A stretch of 64,000 nucleotides of DNA from Janthinobacterium sp. TB1-E2 (lineage in GTDB: Bacteria; Pseudomonadota; Gammaproteobacteria; Burkholderiales; Burkholderiaceae_D): contig NZ_CP142523.1 of NCBI RefSeq assembly GCF_036885605.1, forward strand, positions 496,001 through 560,000, written 5' to 3'. Below, in pieces: positions 1-8,098 of this stretch. The stretch's first letter is position 1; each line of letters begins with the position of its first letter. The translations under genes were made by a program, and so were the position numbers. The notes beneath the pieces are model-generated. The model made no database searches. It was not told the DNA's origin and saw only the letters and a program-made list of their open reading frames with translations.

Positions 1-188
1 GCCGGCCGTAGAAAAAGCGTGCCTGGGTCCAGTCTACGCGCGAAAACGGGGCTGCCAGCTTGCCATATGTTGCGGTTTTGTATGCGATGTATAGGGAGTC
101 TTGAGGGGAGTAAGCATTTGTAAGAGTCGAAAAAAAGCGTGTGCGGCGGCCCTATAGTGGACTCGCATTCTCGACCCGAAGTGGTTTT
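1..188. other. Left-edge non-coding stretch
   Basis: I see no convincing reading frame here. It holds a TATAGT box at 153-158, about 50 bases before a strong terminator, so a very short transcript could arise, but there is no good -35 element. It may simply be the trailer of a gene that lies off the left edge. Confidence 0.4.
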
Positions 189-218
189 GCCTGCGTCCGC
201 GGACGCAGGCTTTTTTTT
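189..218 (+). terminator. Rho-independent terminator
   Basis: A perfect 22-base self-complementary stem (189-210, arms of 11 bases reading GCCTGCGTCCG) is followed directly by eight T residues on the + strand. No gene end is visible just upstream inside the window, so it ends either a gene off the left edge or a short RNA. Confidence 0.8.
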
Positions 219-274
219 ATCCGCGGGCTCCGGCTCATTTAGACTGGAGCTTCTTTCTTCCCAGCAGATAAAAA

Positions 275-496
275 ATGTTAACTGATTTGCAGGCACGTGT
301 CTCGCTCGAAGCGCTGATTGAAAAGTATCTGAGGGGGCGGGATCCTGATGCCGGCCTGCTGATCGACATCGTTCAGGATCCGTCACGGCAAGTGCCGATT
401 AGAGGTGTGCTCGAAGCTATCGGTCAGTTCAACAACACGCAGTTCACGCAACAGGAACTGACGCTGATCGACGACCTGCTTTATCTGTATGGATAA
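275..496 (+). CDS. Small hypothetical protein (73 aa)
   Basis: A short acidic protein of 73 residues that I do not recognise. It is mostly predicted helix, with no cysteine pairs, signal peptide or membrane segment. It starts with ATG just after a terminator and stands alone, 174 bases before the first M13 peptidase. The leader (AGATAAAAA before the ATG) lacks a good Shine-Dalgarno. Codon use is ordinary for the region and no other frame there is better, so it is probably real, but its function is unknown. Confidence 0.5.
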   Translation: MLTDLQARVSLEALIEKYLRGRDPDAGLLIDIVQDPSRQVPIRGVLEAIGQFNNTQFTQQELTLIDDLLYLYG

Positions 497-670
497 ACGC
501 TGCATGCGCTGTTCCAGCCCACGCCATGCTCGCCGGACTGGACAATGAAAGCCCCTTGAGCTTGGCCGAACTGAGCGGCGCGTGCTACATTCCTGCAGCG
601 CCTGGCGCGGCGGGCTATCCGCCCGCAGCTATCTGCCCGGTCTTTTTGACATGCCCCATAAGGACAATTC

Positions 671-2746
671 GTGAATCGCTATCTCTTGAGCAGTCTGACC
701 CTGACCCTGTTGGCTGCGTTTGCCCATGCCGCCGAACCCGTATCCGCCGCTGCCGCTCCGACCGTGGCCTCAGGCGCCGCGCCTGCCGCCGCTGGCGTCG
801 TTTCCGGCATCGATGTGCAGTACATCGACCCCGCCGTGCGCGTGCAGGACGATTTCTTCACCCATTTGAACGGCAAGTGGCTGGCGACGGCCGAGATCCC
901 TGCCGACAAGTCGAGCTGGGGTTCGTTCGCCAAGCTGCGCGATGACACGACGCCGCAATTGCGCGGCATCATCGAATCGACGCAACAGGACAAAAACAAG
1001 AAGGCCGGTTCCGAAGCGCAGAAAATCAGCGACCTGTACGCCAGCTACATGGATGAAGCCAAGCTCGATGCGCTGGGCACGAAGCCGCTGGCCGGCGAAC
1101 TGAACCGCATCCGCTCGCTGCGCGACAAGAAAGGCGTGCCGGCCCTGATCGCCCACCTGAGCCAGACGGGCGTGTCGACTCCCTATGCCGTCTACGTGGG
1201 CCAGGATGCGCGTGCCTCGACGAAATATGCGGCATATGTCAGCCAAAGCGGCCTGGGTATGCCAGACCGCGATTACTACCTGGAAGCCAAGCAGGCTGGC
1301 GTCAAGGAAAAATACCAGGCGCACGTGGAAAAAATGCTGGCCATGGCCGGCGACAAGAACGCCGCGGCGCGCGCCAAGGCGGTTGTTGCGCTGGAAACGG
1401 CCCTGGCCGAAGTGCAATGGACCAAGGTCGAGAACCGCGACCCCGTCAAACGCTACAACAAGACCGACATCAATAAGCTGAACGACCTGACCCCGGGCTA
1501 CGACCTGAAGTCGGGCCTGGCCGCGCTCGGTATCGCCAACAAGGTCGATTACGTCATCGTCAACCAGCCAAGCTACCTGGCCGGCTACAACAAGGTGCTT
1601 GCGTCCGCCGACCTGGACACCGTGAAAGCGTATTTCGAATGGCAGTTGCTGCGCAGCTATGCCAGCTACCTGTCGAAAAACTTCGTCGATGAAAGCTTTG
1701 CCTTTTACGGCACGGTACTCAGCGGCGTGACGGAAAACCAGCCGCGCTGGAAGCGTGGCGTGGGCGCCGTCGAAGGCGTGCTGGGCGAAGCCGTCGGCAA
1801 ACTGTATGTCGCGCAATATTTCCCGGCAGAGCGCAAGGCGCACATGCAGGAACTGGTGAAAAACGTGCTGGCCGCCTACAAGGACAGCATCGATACCCTG
1901 GACTGGATGAGCCCGGAGACCAAGAAGGAAGCGCAAGCCAAGCTGGCCAAGTTCACGCCGAAGATCGCGTATCCGAACAAATGGCGCGATTATTCGAAGC
2001 TGCAAATCGTCCCGGGCGACCTGGTGGGCAACATGATGCGTGCCGCCAACTTCGGCTCCGCGCGCCAGGTGGCCAAGCTGGGCAAACCGATCGACCGCGA
2101 AGAGTGGGGCATGACGCCGCAAACGGTGAACGCCTATTACAGCTCGACGATGAATGAAATCGTCTTCCCCGCCTCCATCCTGCAGCCGCCGTTCTTTGAC
2201 GCCAACGCGGATGACGCCGTCAACTATGGCGCCATCGGCGCCGTCATCGGCCATGAAATCAGCCATGGCTTCGACGACAAGGGCAGCCAGTCCGATGGCG
2301 ACGGCAACCTGCGCGACTGGTGGACCCCGGCCGACCGCAAGAATTTTGCGGCCAAGGCCGACGCGCTGACCAAGCAGTACGACGGCTACAGCCCATTGCC
2401 TGGCTACCACGTCAACGGTGCGCTGACACTGGGCGAAAACATTGCCGACAACTCGGGCGTGGCGATCGCCTATAAAGCCTATAAAATCTCGCTGGGTGGC
2501 AAGCCGGCGCCCGTGCTGGACGGTTTGACGGGCGACCAGCGCTTCTACATGGGCTTTGGCCAAGTGTGGCGCAGCAAGATGCGCGAAGCGCAGCAGATCG
2601 TGCAGATCAAGACCGATCCCCATTCGCCGGGCCAGTACCGCGCCAATGGCACCATGGTCAACCAGCCAGGTTTTTATGAAGCGTTTGGCGTGAAACCGGG
2701 CGACAAGATGTATGTCGCGCCGGAAAACCGTGTGATCATCTGGTAA
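671..2746 (+). CDS. M13 family zinc metallopeptidase (neprilysin/PepO-like), copy 1
   Basis: A 691-residue neprilysin-type endopeptidase, expected to cleave short peptides in the periplasm. The N-terminus carries a Sec signal peptide of about 20 residues. The zinc site is complete: H528-E-I-S-H532 and the downstream E589-N-I-A-D593 that supplies the third ligand. The length is normal for bacterial M13 proteins. Translation begins at GTG 671 behind AAGGACA. A second copy of identical length, with the zinc residues at the same positions, follows at 3048, so this is a tandem duplication. A repeat and a bidirectional terminator separate the two, so each is probably transcribed on its own. Confidence 0.93.
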   Translation: MNRYLLSSLTLTLLAAFAHAAEPVSAAAAPTVASGAAPAAAGVVSGIDVQYIDPAVRVQDDFFTHLNGKWLATAEIPADKSSWGSFAKLRDDTTPQLRGIIESTQQDKNKKAGSEAQKISDLYASYMDEAKLDALGTKPLAGELNRIRSLRDKKGVPALIAHLSQTGVSTPYAVYVGQDARASTKYAAYVSQSGLGMPDRDYYLEAKQAGVKEKYQAHVEKMLAMAGDKNAAARAKAVVALETALAEVQWTKVENRDPVKRYNKTDINKLNDLTPGYDLKSGLAALGIANKVDYVIVNQPSYLAGYNKVLASADLDTVKAYFEWQLLRSYASYLSKNFVDESFAFYGTVLSGVTENQPRWKRGVGAVEGVLGEAVGKLYVAQYFPAERKAHMQELVKNVLAAYKDSIDTLDWMSPETKKEAQAKLAKFTPKIAYPNKWRDYSKLQIVPGDLVGNMMRAANFGSARQVAKLGKPIDREEWGMTPQTVNAYYSSTMNEIVFPASILQPPFFDANADDAVNYGAIGAVIGHEISHGFDDKGSQSDGDGNLRDWWTPADRKNFAAKADALTKQYDGYSPLPGYHVNGALTLGENIADNSGVAIAYKAYKISLGGKPAPVLDGLTGDQRFYMGFGQVWRSKMREAQQIVQIKTDPHSPGQYRANGTMVNQPGFYEAFGVKPGDKMYVAPENRVIIW

Positions 2747-2767
2747 GTGCCATTGAGATTTAGCTAA

Positions 2768-2874
2768 GTAGGTCGGATTAGCGGGGCCGCCGAGGCGCGC
2801 AAGCGCGTAATCCGACGATACCGCCGGTGCAAACAATGTTGTCGGCTTACGCCCTCTGGGCTAAGCCGACCTAC
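2768..2874. repeat. REP-like inverted repeat pair
   Basis: Two units of the GTAGGTCGGATTAGC / GCGTAATCCGAC type lie back to back (2768-2819 and 2839-2874); the second unit has the variant TCGGCTTACGC / GCTAAGCCGACCTAC. Each unit can fold on itself. The same family recurs at 31174-31257. Such repeats are typically dispersed, non-coding and found after stop codons. Confidence 0.75.
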
Positions 2875-2901
2875 GCCATGTAAACGTTATCTTGTCACAA
2901 C

Positions 2902-2929
2902 AAAAAAGACCACTTGCGTGGTCTTTTTT
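2902..2929. terminator. Bidirectional Rho-independent terminator
   Basis: A GACCAC / GTGGTC stem with a TTGC loop, preceded by six A and followed by six T, so it can act on both strands. It ends the first M13 peptidase transcript and insulates the second copy. Confidence 0.85.
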
Positions 2930-3047
2930 GCATTCTGGCCAAAGTTCTTTCTGTCATTTCGGCCGGTATGCTACAGTCAAAAACCGGGCCAGAAGCCCTG
3001 GGCCTTCTGACCCTTATATTCCACACAATACAATATAGAGGACAACC

Positions 3048-5123
3048 GTGAATCGTTATTTGTTAAGTGCATTGACCCTGAGTTTGCTGGCCGGCGTGTC
3101 CGGCATGGCTGGCGCCGCTGATAGTGCCAAGAAAGCCGCCGCCGCTCCCGCCACGGCCGTCGCCGCTGCGGCGCTGACGTCGGGCATCGCCGTCGAATAC
3201 GTCGACCCTGCCGTGCGCGCGCAGGACGACCTGTTCCAGCACCTGAACGGCAAATGGCTGGCGGAAACTGTCATTCCTGCCGACAAGTCGAGCTGGGGCA
3301 GCTTTGCCAAGCTGGCCGACGATACGCAAACGCAGCTGCGCGGCATCGTCGAAGGCGCTGCCGCCGACAAGGCACGCGCGGCCGGTTCGAATGCCCAGAA
3401 AATCGGTGATTTCTATAACAGCTTCATGGATGAAGCCAAGCTGGAAAGCCTGGGCCTGACGCCCTTGAACGCGGAGCTGGCGAAGATCGCCGCGCTGCAG
3501 GATAAGGCGGAATTGCCGGCCGTGATCGCCCATTTCAGCAAGCTGGGCGTGACCTCGCCTTACGACTTCGGCATCCACCAGGACGCCAAGGATTCCACCA
3601 AATACGTGGCCGACATCGTGCAAAGCGGCCTGGGCTTGCCTGACCGCGATTACTACCTGGAAGAAGGCAAGGCCGATACGCGCGCCAAATACCTGGCCCA
3701 CGTGGAGAAAATGCTGAGCTTGGCTGGCGACGCGAACGCGGCCGCCAATGCCAAGGCTATCCTGGCGCTGGAAACGGAACTGGCCAAGGCGCAATGGAGC
3801 AATGTGCAGAACCGCGACCCCGTCAAAACCTACAACAAGGTGGAACTGGCGAAACTGGCCAGCGTGGCGCCAGGCTACGACTGGGCCCGCTACCTGAAGG
3901 ACACGGGTATCGCCGGCAAGGTCAATTATGTGATCGTCAGCCAGCCCAGCTACCTGAAGGGCTTTGCCGAGATCGCCAACAAGACGCCGCTGGAAACGTG
4001 GAAAGCATACTTCCAGTGGCATTTGCTGCACGCGAACGCCGGCTACCTGCCGAAAGCGTATGTCGACGAAAACTTCGCGTTTTATGGCACTACCCTGACG
4101 GGCGTGACGGAAATGCGTCCGCGCTGGAAACGCGGCGTGGGCGCCGTCGAAGGCGCGCTGGGTGAAGCCGTGGGCCAGCTGTACGTGGAGCAGTATTTCC
4201 CGGCCGAGCGCAAGGTGCGCATGGAAGCGCTGGTGAAAAACCTGATGACGGCCTACAAGCAAAGCATCGACAAGCTCGACTGGATGAGCCCCGTCACCAA
4301 GAAACAGGCGCAAATCAAGCTGGCCAAGTTCACCACCAAGATCGGCTATCCGAACAAATGGCGCGATTACTCGGGCCTGACGGTGGCGCCCGACGACTTG
4401 ATCGGCAACATCCAGCGTTCGCACCTGCTCAACTACAACCGCGAGCTGAACAAGCTGGGCCAGCCGATCGACCGCGACGAGTGGGGCATGACGCCGCAGA
4501 CCGTGAACGCTTATTACAATCCTGAGCTGAACGAAATCGTCTTCCCGGCCGCCATCCTGCAAGCACCGTTCTTCGACGCCAACGCGGACGATGCCGTCAA
4601 TTATGGCGCCATCGGCGGCGTGATCGGCCATGAAATCAGCCACGGCTTCGACGACCAGGGCGCCCAGTACGACGGCGACGGTAATTTGCGCGACTGGTGG
4701 ACCAAGGCTGACCATAAAAACTTCGCCAAGAAAACCAAGCAGCTGGTGGCGCAGTACAACGGCTTCAGCCCGGTGAAAGGCCACTTCGTCAACGGCGAAC
4801 TGACCCTGGGCGAGAACATCGCCGACAATTCCGGCGTGGCAATCGCGTACAAAGCATACAAATTGTCGCTGAACGGCAAGAAAGCCCCCGTCATCGACGG
4901 TTTCACGGGTGAACAGCGCTTCTACGCGGGCTTTGCTCAAGTCTGGCGCATGAAGATGCGTGAAGCGCAGCAACTGGTCTTGCTGAAAACGGACCCGCAC
5001 TCGCCAGGCCAGTTCCGTGCCAACGGCACCATGCGCAACCAGCCCGGCTTCTATCAAGCCTTCGACGTGAAACCGGGCGACAAGATGTATCTGCCGCCGA
5101 AAGACCGCGTCATCATGTGGTAA
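3048..5123 (+). CDS. M13 family zinc metallopeptidase (neprilysin/PepO-like), copy 2
   Basis: A 691-residue paralogue of the preceding gene, with a signal peptide of about 23 residues and the same zinc-site coordinates (H528, H532, E589). The two proteins share long identical stretches in the C-terminal catalytic half and differ mainly in the signal/linker region and scattered helices of the N-terminal lobe. That pattern fits an old tandem duplication kept by selection, not a recent copy. The start is GTG 3048 behind AGAGGACA. It has its own upstream spacer and downstream terminator. Substrate differences between the copies cannot be read from sequence. Confidence 0.93.
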   Translation: MNRYLLSALTLSLLAGVSGMAGAADSAKKAAAAPATAVAAAALTSGIAVEYVDPAVRAQDDLFQHLNGKWLAETVIPADKSSWGSFAKLADDTQTQLRGIVEGAAADKARAAGSNAQKIGDFYNSFMDEAKLESLGLTPLNAELAKIAALQDKAELPAVIAHFSKLGVTSPYDFGIHQDAKDSTKYVADIVQSGLGLPDRDYYLEEGKADTRAKYLAHVEKMLSLAGDANAAANAKAILALETELAKAQWSNVQNRDPVKTYNKVELAKLASVAPGYDWARYLKDTGIAGKVNYVIVSQPSYLKGFAEIANKTPLETWKAYFQWHLLHANAGYLPKAYVDENFAFYGTTLTGVTEMRPRWKRGVGAVEGALGEAVGQLYVEQYFPAERKVRMEALVKNLMTAYKQSIDKLDWMSPVTKKQAQIKLAKFTTKIGYPNKWRDYSGLTVAPDDLIGNIQRSHLLNYNRELNKLGQPIDRDEWGMTPQTVNAYYNPELNEIVFPAAILQAPFFDANADDAVNYGAIGGVIGHEISHGFDDQGAQYDGDGNLRDWWTKADHKNFAKKTKQLVAQYNGFSPVKGHFVNGELTLGENIADNSGVAIAYKAYKLSLNGKKAPVIDGFTGEQRFYAGFAQVWRMKMREAQQLVLLKTDPHSPGQFRANGTMRNQPGFYQAFDVKPGDKMYLPPKDRVIMW

Positions 5124-5148
5124 CAGCAGTGCTGACGCACTAGCACCG

Positions 5149-5181
5149 AGCCGCCCCGCTATCAAGCCGGGCGGCTTTTTT
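5149..5181 (+). terminator. Rho-independent terminator after M13 copy 2
   Basis: The stem AGCCGCCC (5149-5156) pairs with GGGCGGCT (5169-5176) and is followed by a T run to 5181. It lies 25 bases after the stop codon. Confidence 0.8.
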
Positions 5182-5212
5182 ACGCCGTGTAATCTGGCAC
5201 AAACTGCGGACG

Positions 5213-5238
5213 AAAAAAAACCGCCCATCCGGGCGGTT
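5213..5238 (-). terminator. Rho-independent terminator of the cytochrome c gene
   Basis: On the minus strand AACCGCCC-GGAT-GGGCGGTT is followed by a run of eight T. It lies just downstream of the leftward cytochrome gene and faces the terminator of the M13 gene. Confidence 0.85.
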
Positions 5239-5261
5239 CCTGGTTCAGCGCGCTGGCTGAA

Positions 5262-5822
5262 TTATTTGGCAGGCTCGGCTGCAGGAGCAGCGCCATCAGC
5301 GGCCGCGGCCGGTGCCGGCACTTCCGGTTCCTTGAACTTGCCGCCCGACGCGTTGGCGATGTAGACGACGGCGCGCGCCACTTCCACATCGTCGAGGTCC
5401 GGATTGCCGCCCTTGGCCGGCATCGCGCGCAAGCCTTCGATGGCGTGTTTCAGGACTGTATCGTAGCCCTGGGCCAGACGGGCAGACCAGCCGCCCGCGT
5501 CGCCAAATTTCGGTGCACCGGCCACGCCGGCGCCATGGCAAGCCACGCAGGTGGCCGTGTAGACGGCTTCGCCGCTTTGTAGCACTTTCGGACCGCTGGC
5601 ATCCTTGAAGGTAAAGCCAGCATTGGCAACCGGACTCAAGCGCTCGGCAATGGCTTCCGGCGACTGGCTGTCCGTACCGGCGCCCGTCAGTTTTTGCGCC
5701 GTGACGAACTGCACCAGCAGGATGATGCCGATGACGGTGACGAGGAAGAAGCCAGCTACGGCGGCAAGCAATTGTTTAGGCGTTTTGATCGCTGATTGTT
5801 GTTCGTTATGTGCGTCGCTCAT
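5262..5822 (-). CDS. Membrane-anchored class I cytochrome c (cytochrome c5-like)
   Basis: A 186-residue electron carrier. Residues 18-42 form one membrane anchor; the haem domain follows with C92-V-A-C95-H96 as the covalent haem site and a likely axial methionine at M134 (RAMPAKGG). The C-terminal 25 residues are a low-complexity Ala/Pro/Glu tail. The frame stays open 32 codons further upstream, but I chose the ATG at 5822 because AAGGACATC precedes it and the extension looks non-coding. It is monocistronic with its own terminator. The partner oxidase or reductase is not in the window. The class is secure; the exact electron partner is not known. Confidence 0.88.
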   Translation of the reverse strand: MSDAHNEQQSAIKTPKQLLAAVAGFFLVTVIGIILLVQFVTAQKLTGAGTDSQSPEAIAERLSPVANAGFTFKDASGPKVLQSGEAVYTATCVACHGAGVAGAPKFGDAGGWSARLAQGYDTVLKHAIEGLRAMPAKGGNPDLDDVEVARAVVYIANASGGKFKEPEVPAPAAAADGAAPAAEPAK

Positions 5823-6021
5823 GATGTCCTTAGTCCAGATTTGAAACTGATGGCCGTGTAAGGTAGCATTTTTACATGCTTGGATGTAAACCTTTATGAA
5901 ACCCACAATTATAGGCACAAAAATTGAGCAGTGACATGCAATTGCCAGCGATACGACAGTTTCCGTAGACGTAGGTAAAGAAAAACGGTATCCTTCGCAT
6001 CACTTCAGAAATTCCCCCTAC

Positions 6022-6097
6022 GCGGCTGTAGCTCAGTGGATAGAGTATTGGCCTCCGAAGCCAAGGGTCGTGGGTTCGATCCCCGCCAGCCGCACCA
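6022..6097 (+). tRNA. tRNA-Arg (anticodon CCG)
   Basis: A 76-base cloverleaf with acceptor stem GCGGCTG/CAGCCGC, anticodon stem TTGGC/GCCAA around loop CTCCGAA (anticodon CCG, reads CGG), T-arm GGGTTCGATCCCC and an encoded CCA end. It marks the left border of an AT-rich island; tRNA 3' ends are common integration sites. I found no second copy of its 3' end at the far side of the island. Confidence 0.96.
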
Positions 6098-6554
6098 GTT
6101 TTCCCCTAAAAAAATCAACTACTTAGCTGTTGCATTGGTTTGCAATTTAATGCGTTATTTTGCGCATTTTGGCACACTCACTGTGCACAAAATTGTGCCA
6201 CCACATAGGCACAGAAATTCAAGTACTTGGCACAATGTGGTGACCTAGGTCGGCTTTAATGAGTGTTCACGAGTGTAGTCCACGTGGCGCTGCAGTCTCT
6301 TAAGTTCATCATCTAGGGTCTAGTGACCTCGATTAGTTCGCGGCATTAGCATCTACGCGCACTGTGCGGTGGGAGTATGGCAAGTGATGGACAAGTCATG
6401 CGACTATCTGAACACCTCGTTTTATTTGGTGTTATTTGTAATTAATTAGACTTTCCGCTGGGACATATTTGTGAGAAGATATTGAATTGTTTAGTTGGCA
6501 ATGAGATGTTGTTATCGCAATATCGTGTGCGCTTGAGGTCTCGCAAGTGTCACA
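6098..6554. other. AT-rich leader of the tRNA-Arg island
   Basis: 457 bases without a supported gene. It contains repeated GTGCC/GGCAC words between 6168 and 6240 (for example TTGGCACACT, TTGTGCCACC, TTGGCACAATG), an inverted pair CACCACAT (6199-6206) / ATGTGGTG (6235-6242), and the palindrome GACCTAGGTC (6242-6251). Next to a tRNA attachment site these could be recombinase arm-type binding sites. The promoter of the following operon must also lie here, but I see no clear -35/-10 pair. Confidence 0.4.
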
Positions 6555-7685
6555 ATGCAGAGGACAGTAAAAATTATGGCAACATACATGGTTTCGCAGG
6601 TACCTGTGGAGGTTCCGGTAGCTGGTTATCCAACTGTTGAGTTGGTGGCTGCCTTAGAGTCTAAAGTCAACTGGACACTTTTACGTACGGCGCTCAAGCA
6701 AGCGAAGCTGCCGGTTGGTTTAGGCTGGAAAGCTCTCGCGTCGAATGCGGAGGAGGCAACGCCTGAAGGGAGTCGTCTTCGCAAGTTCTTGAGTGATTTC
6801 TTTGATGAAACCATCATAGCTGGAGAGCGTTATGTCCAGATCTATAGTGTTGAGAAGTCATTTATCGATTCGCTTTTAAAGGCTATAGAAAAATCTACGC
6901 CTCTAAAATCAGAATTTAGTGAAAAATATCCATTACCACTTGATCTAAAATCTATACGTGCTGCGCCTAGTTCGCCAACATTATGCGAAATTAGAAATTT
7001 TCCAAATGGCGATGTGTCTTTAGTTTTCTGTGCTGCCGGATATTTTGATGATCGGAATGTTTATGAGAGTAATCAATTATCTGATTTGGTGAAAAAAGCT
7101 TATGACGGAATTGATAGACTTATTACGGTAAGAAAGACGTATTATCAGTCGTATGATGTAATTACAGTACGTCGTCAGTTGGAAAGAATTGAAATATCTG
7201 TTGATCAGCCTTCTAAATTGGTTGGGGCACGCTTCGAAGATCGTCCTATGGAGATTTTGACTTCCGGAGCATTACATTTTTCTGATTTTGTGGGATTTGG
7301 TGCAAAAGCTCCTGATAATCTTTTTCCTGCGATGTCAGCGATTTATACGGAGCCAAAGGAGGGGCGGGTTGTATTTTTAGCTTTCCGTACTCTAACTGGG
7401 TCAATTAAGCGAGAAAGAATGACCCGCGATGATGATGATCTCCGAGATGAAATTTTTCACCAGGCGGGTATGGAAGCTGTAGGGCAGGACATCAAGCCTT
7501 ATGAATTAGAAGCCGAGTGGAACTTTAAAGCGCCTGACGGTGTTGGTACCGTAAAACTACATGGACTCATCAGTCAGTTGGCATCCCAAGATCCGACTTT
7601 GCACGGCTGCTATGTTAAAGCGCATCAAATATCATCTTTTGAACGGACTCTTAATAGACTCATGACATTTACTAGCAAACCGTGA
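6555..7685 (+). CDS. Unknown protein, first gene of island operon (376 aa)
   Basis: A cytoplasmic protein without signal peptide, membrane segment or a motif I recognise. It looks mixed alpha/beta, with a charged patch MTRDDDDLRDE near residue 290. Two starts are possible: ATG 6555, or ATG 6576 (residue 8), which has AGAGGA somewhat far upstream. It overlaps the next gene by 4 bases, and that gene overlaps the nuclease gene by 4, so the three are translationally coupled. Base composition is much lower in GC than the flanks: one 60-base line I counted (7081-7140) is 35% GC. By position it could be the sensor or regulator of the nuclease module, but that is inference. Confidence 0.72.
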   Translation: MQRTVKIMATYMVSQVPVEVPVAGYPTVELVAALESKVNWTLLRTALKQAKLPVGLGWKALASNAEEATPEGSRLRKFLSDFFDETIIAGERYVQIYSVEKSFIDSLLKAIEKSTPLKSEFSEKYPLPLDLKSIRAAPSSPTLCEIRNFPNGDVSLVFCAAGYFDDRNVYESNQLSDLVKKAYDGIDRLITVRKTYYQSYDVITVRRQLERIEISVDQPSKLVGARFEDRPMEILTSGALHFSDFVGFGAKAPDNLFPAMSAIYTEPKEGRVVFLAFRTLTGSIKRERMTRDDDDLRDEIFHQAGMEAVGQDIKPYELEAEWNFKAPDGVGTVKLHGLISQLASQDPTLHGCYVKAHQISSFERTLNRLMTFTSKP

Positions 7686-8098
7686 AATTCAACAACAAAA
7701 CCGAAGTAAGAGAAGCACTAGAGAGCATCTGGCGTGGTCGCCAAGAGGCTGACTTCGGGCGTGTTGTTGTCGAATATTTATCTTTGCATTTGGATGCAAA
7801 GCATATCCCAGTTTCAGAATTCTTTAAGATTGCACACAACGTAAATATTTCTGCTCCAGATGTGATTTTGAATATTGTTAATTTTTTCAGTGGTGCACAT
7901 ATAAATTTGTTAGATGCTGGCTTTGAGTATATAGAAAAAGATGACATTGAAGATTTGGATTCTGATCAAGTACGTGCTGCATATGATGGAAAAATAAATC
8001 CTTTAACTGGCCAGCATGACGAGGATGTCGCTAAAAAGATTTTTATGTATTTCTTGCCATCGGATGTCGCTAAGATTGCACTTCGGAGTTCCGAATGA
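7682..8098 (+). CDS. Unknown small protein, second gene of island operon (138 aa)
   Basis: An acidic, probably all-helical 138-residue protein. I do not recognise the family. It starts at GTG 7682, overlapping the stop of the first gene by 4 bases, and its own stop overlaps the start of the nuclease gene by 4 bases. Small helical proteins between a large protein and a nuclease often act as adaptors or inhibitors in defence and conflict modules, but nothing in this sequence proves that role. Confidence 0.72.
   Translation: MKFNNKTEVREALESIWRGRQEADFGRVVVEYLSLHLDAKHIPVSEFFKIAHNVNISAPDVILNIVNFFSGAHINLLDAGFEYIEKDDIEDLDSDQVRAAYDGKINPLTGQHDEDVAKKIFMYFLPSDVAKIALRSSE

Noticed and set aside
770-2836. 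A 688-codon open frame on the minus strand over the first M13 gene, and a similar 721-codon one at 3063-5228
   Set aside because: They are antisense shadows caused by GC bias in the third codon position; the plus-strand frames carry complete zinc-site motifs and signal peptides.
5823-5918. A 32-residue N-terminal extension of the cytochrome c protein
   Set aside because: The downstream ATG has a good ribosome site and gives the normal anchor; the extension has no clear start signal.
6036-6248. A 70-codon frame starting inside the tRNA
   Set aside because: It runs through the tRNA-Arg and the repeat-rich leader, with no ribosome site.
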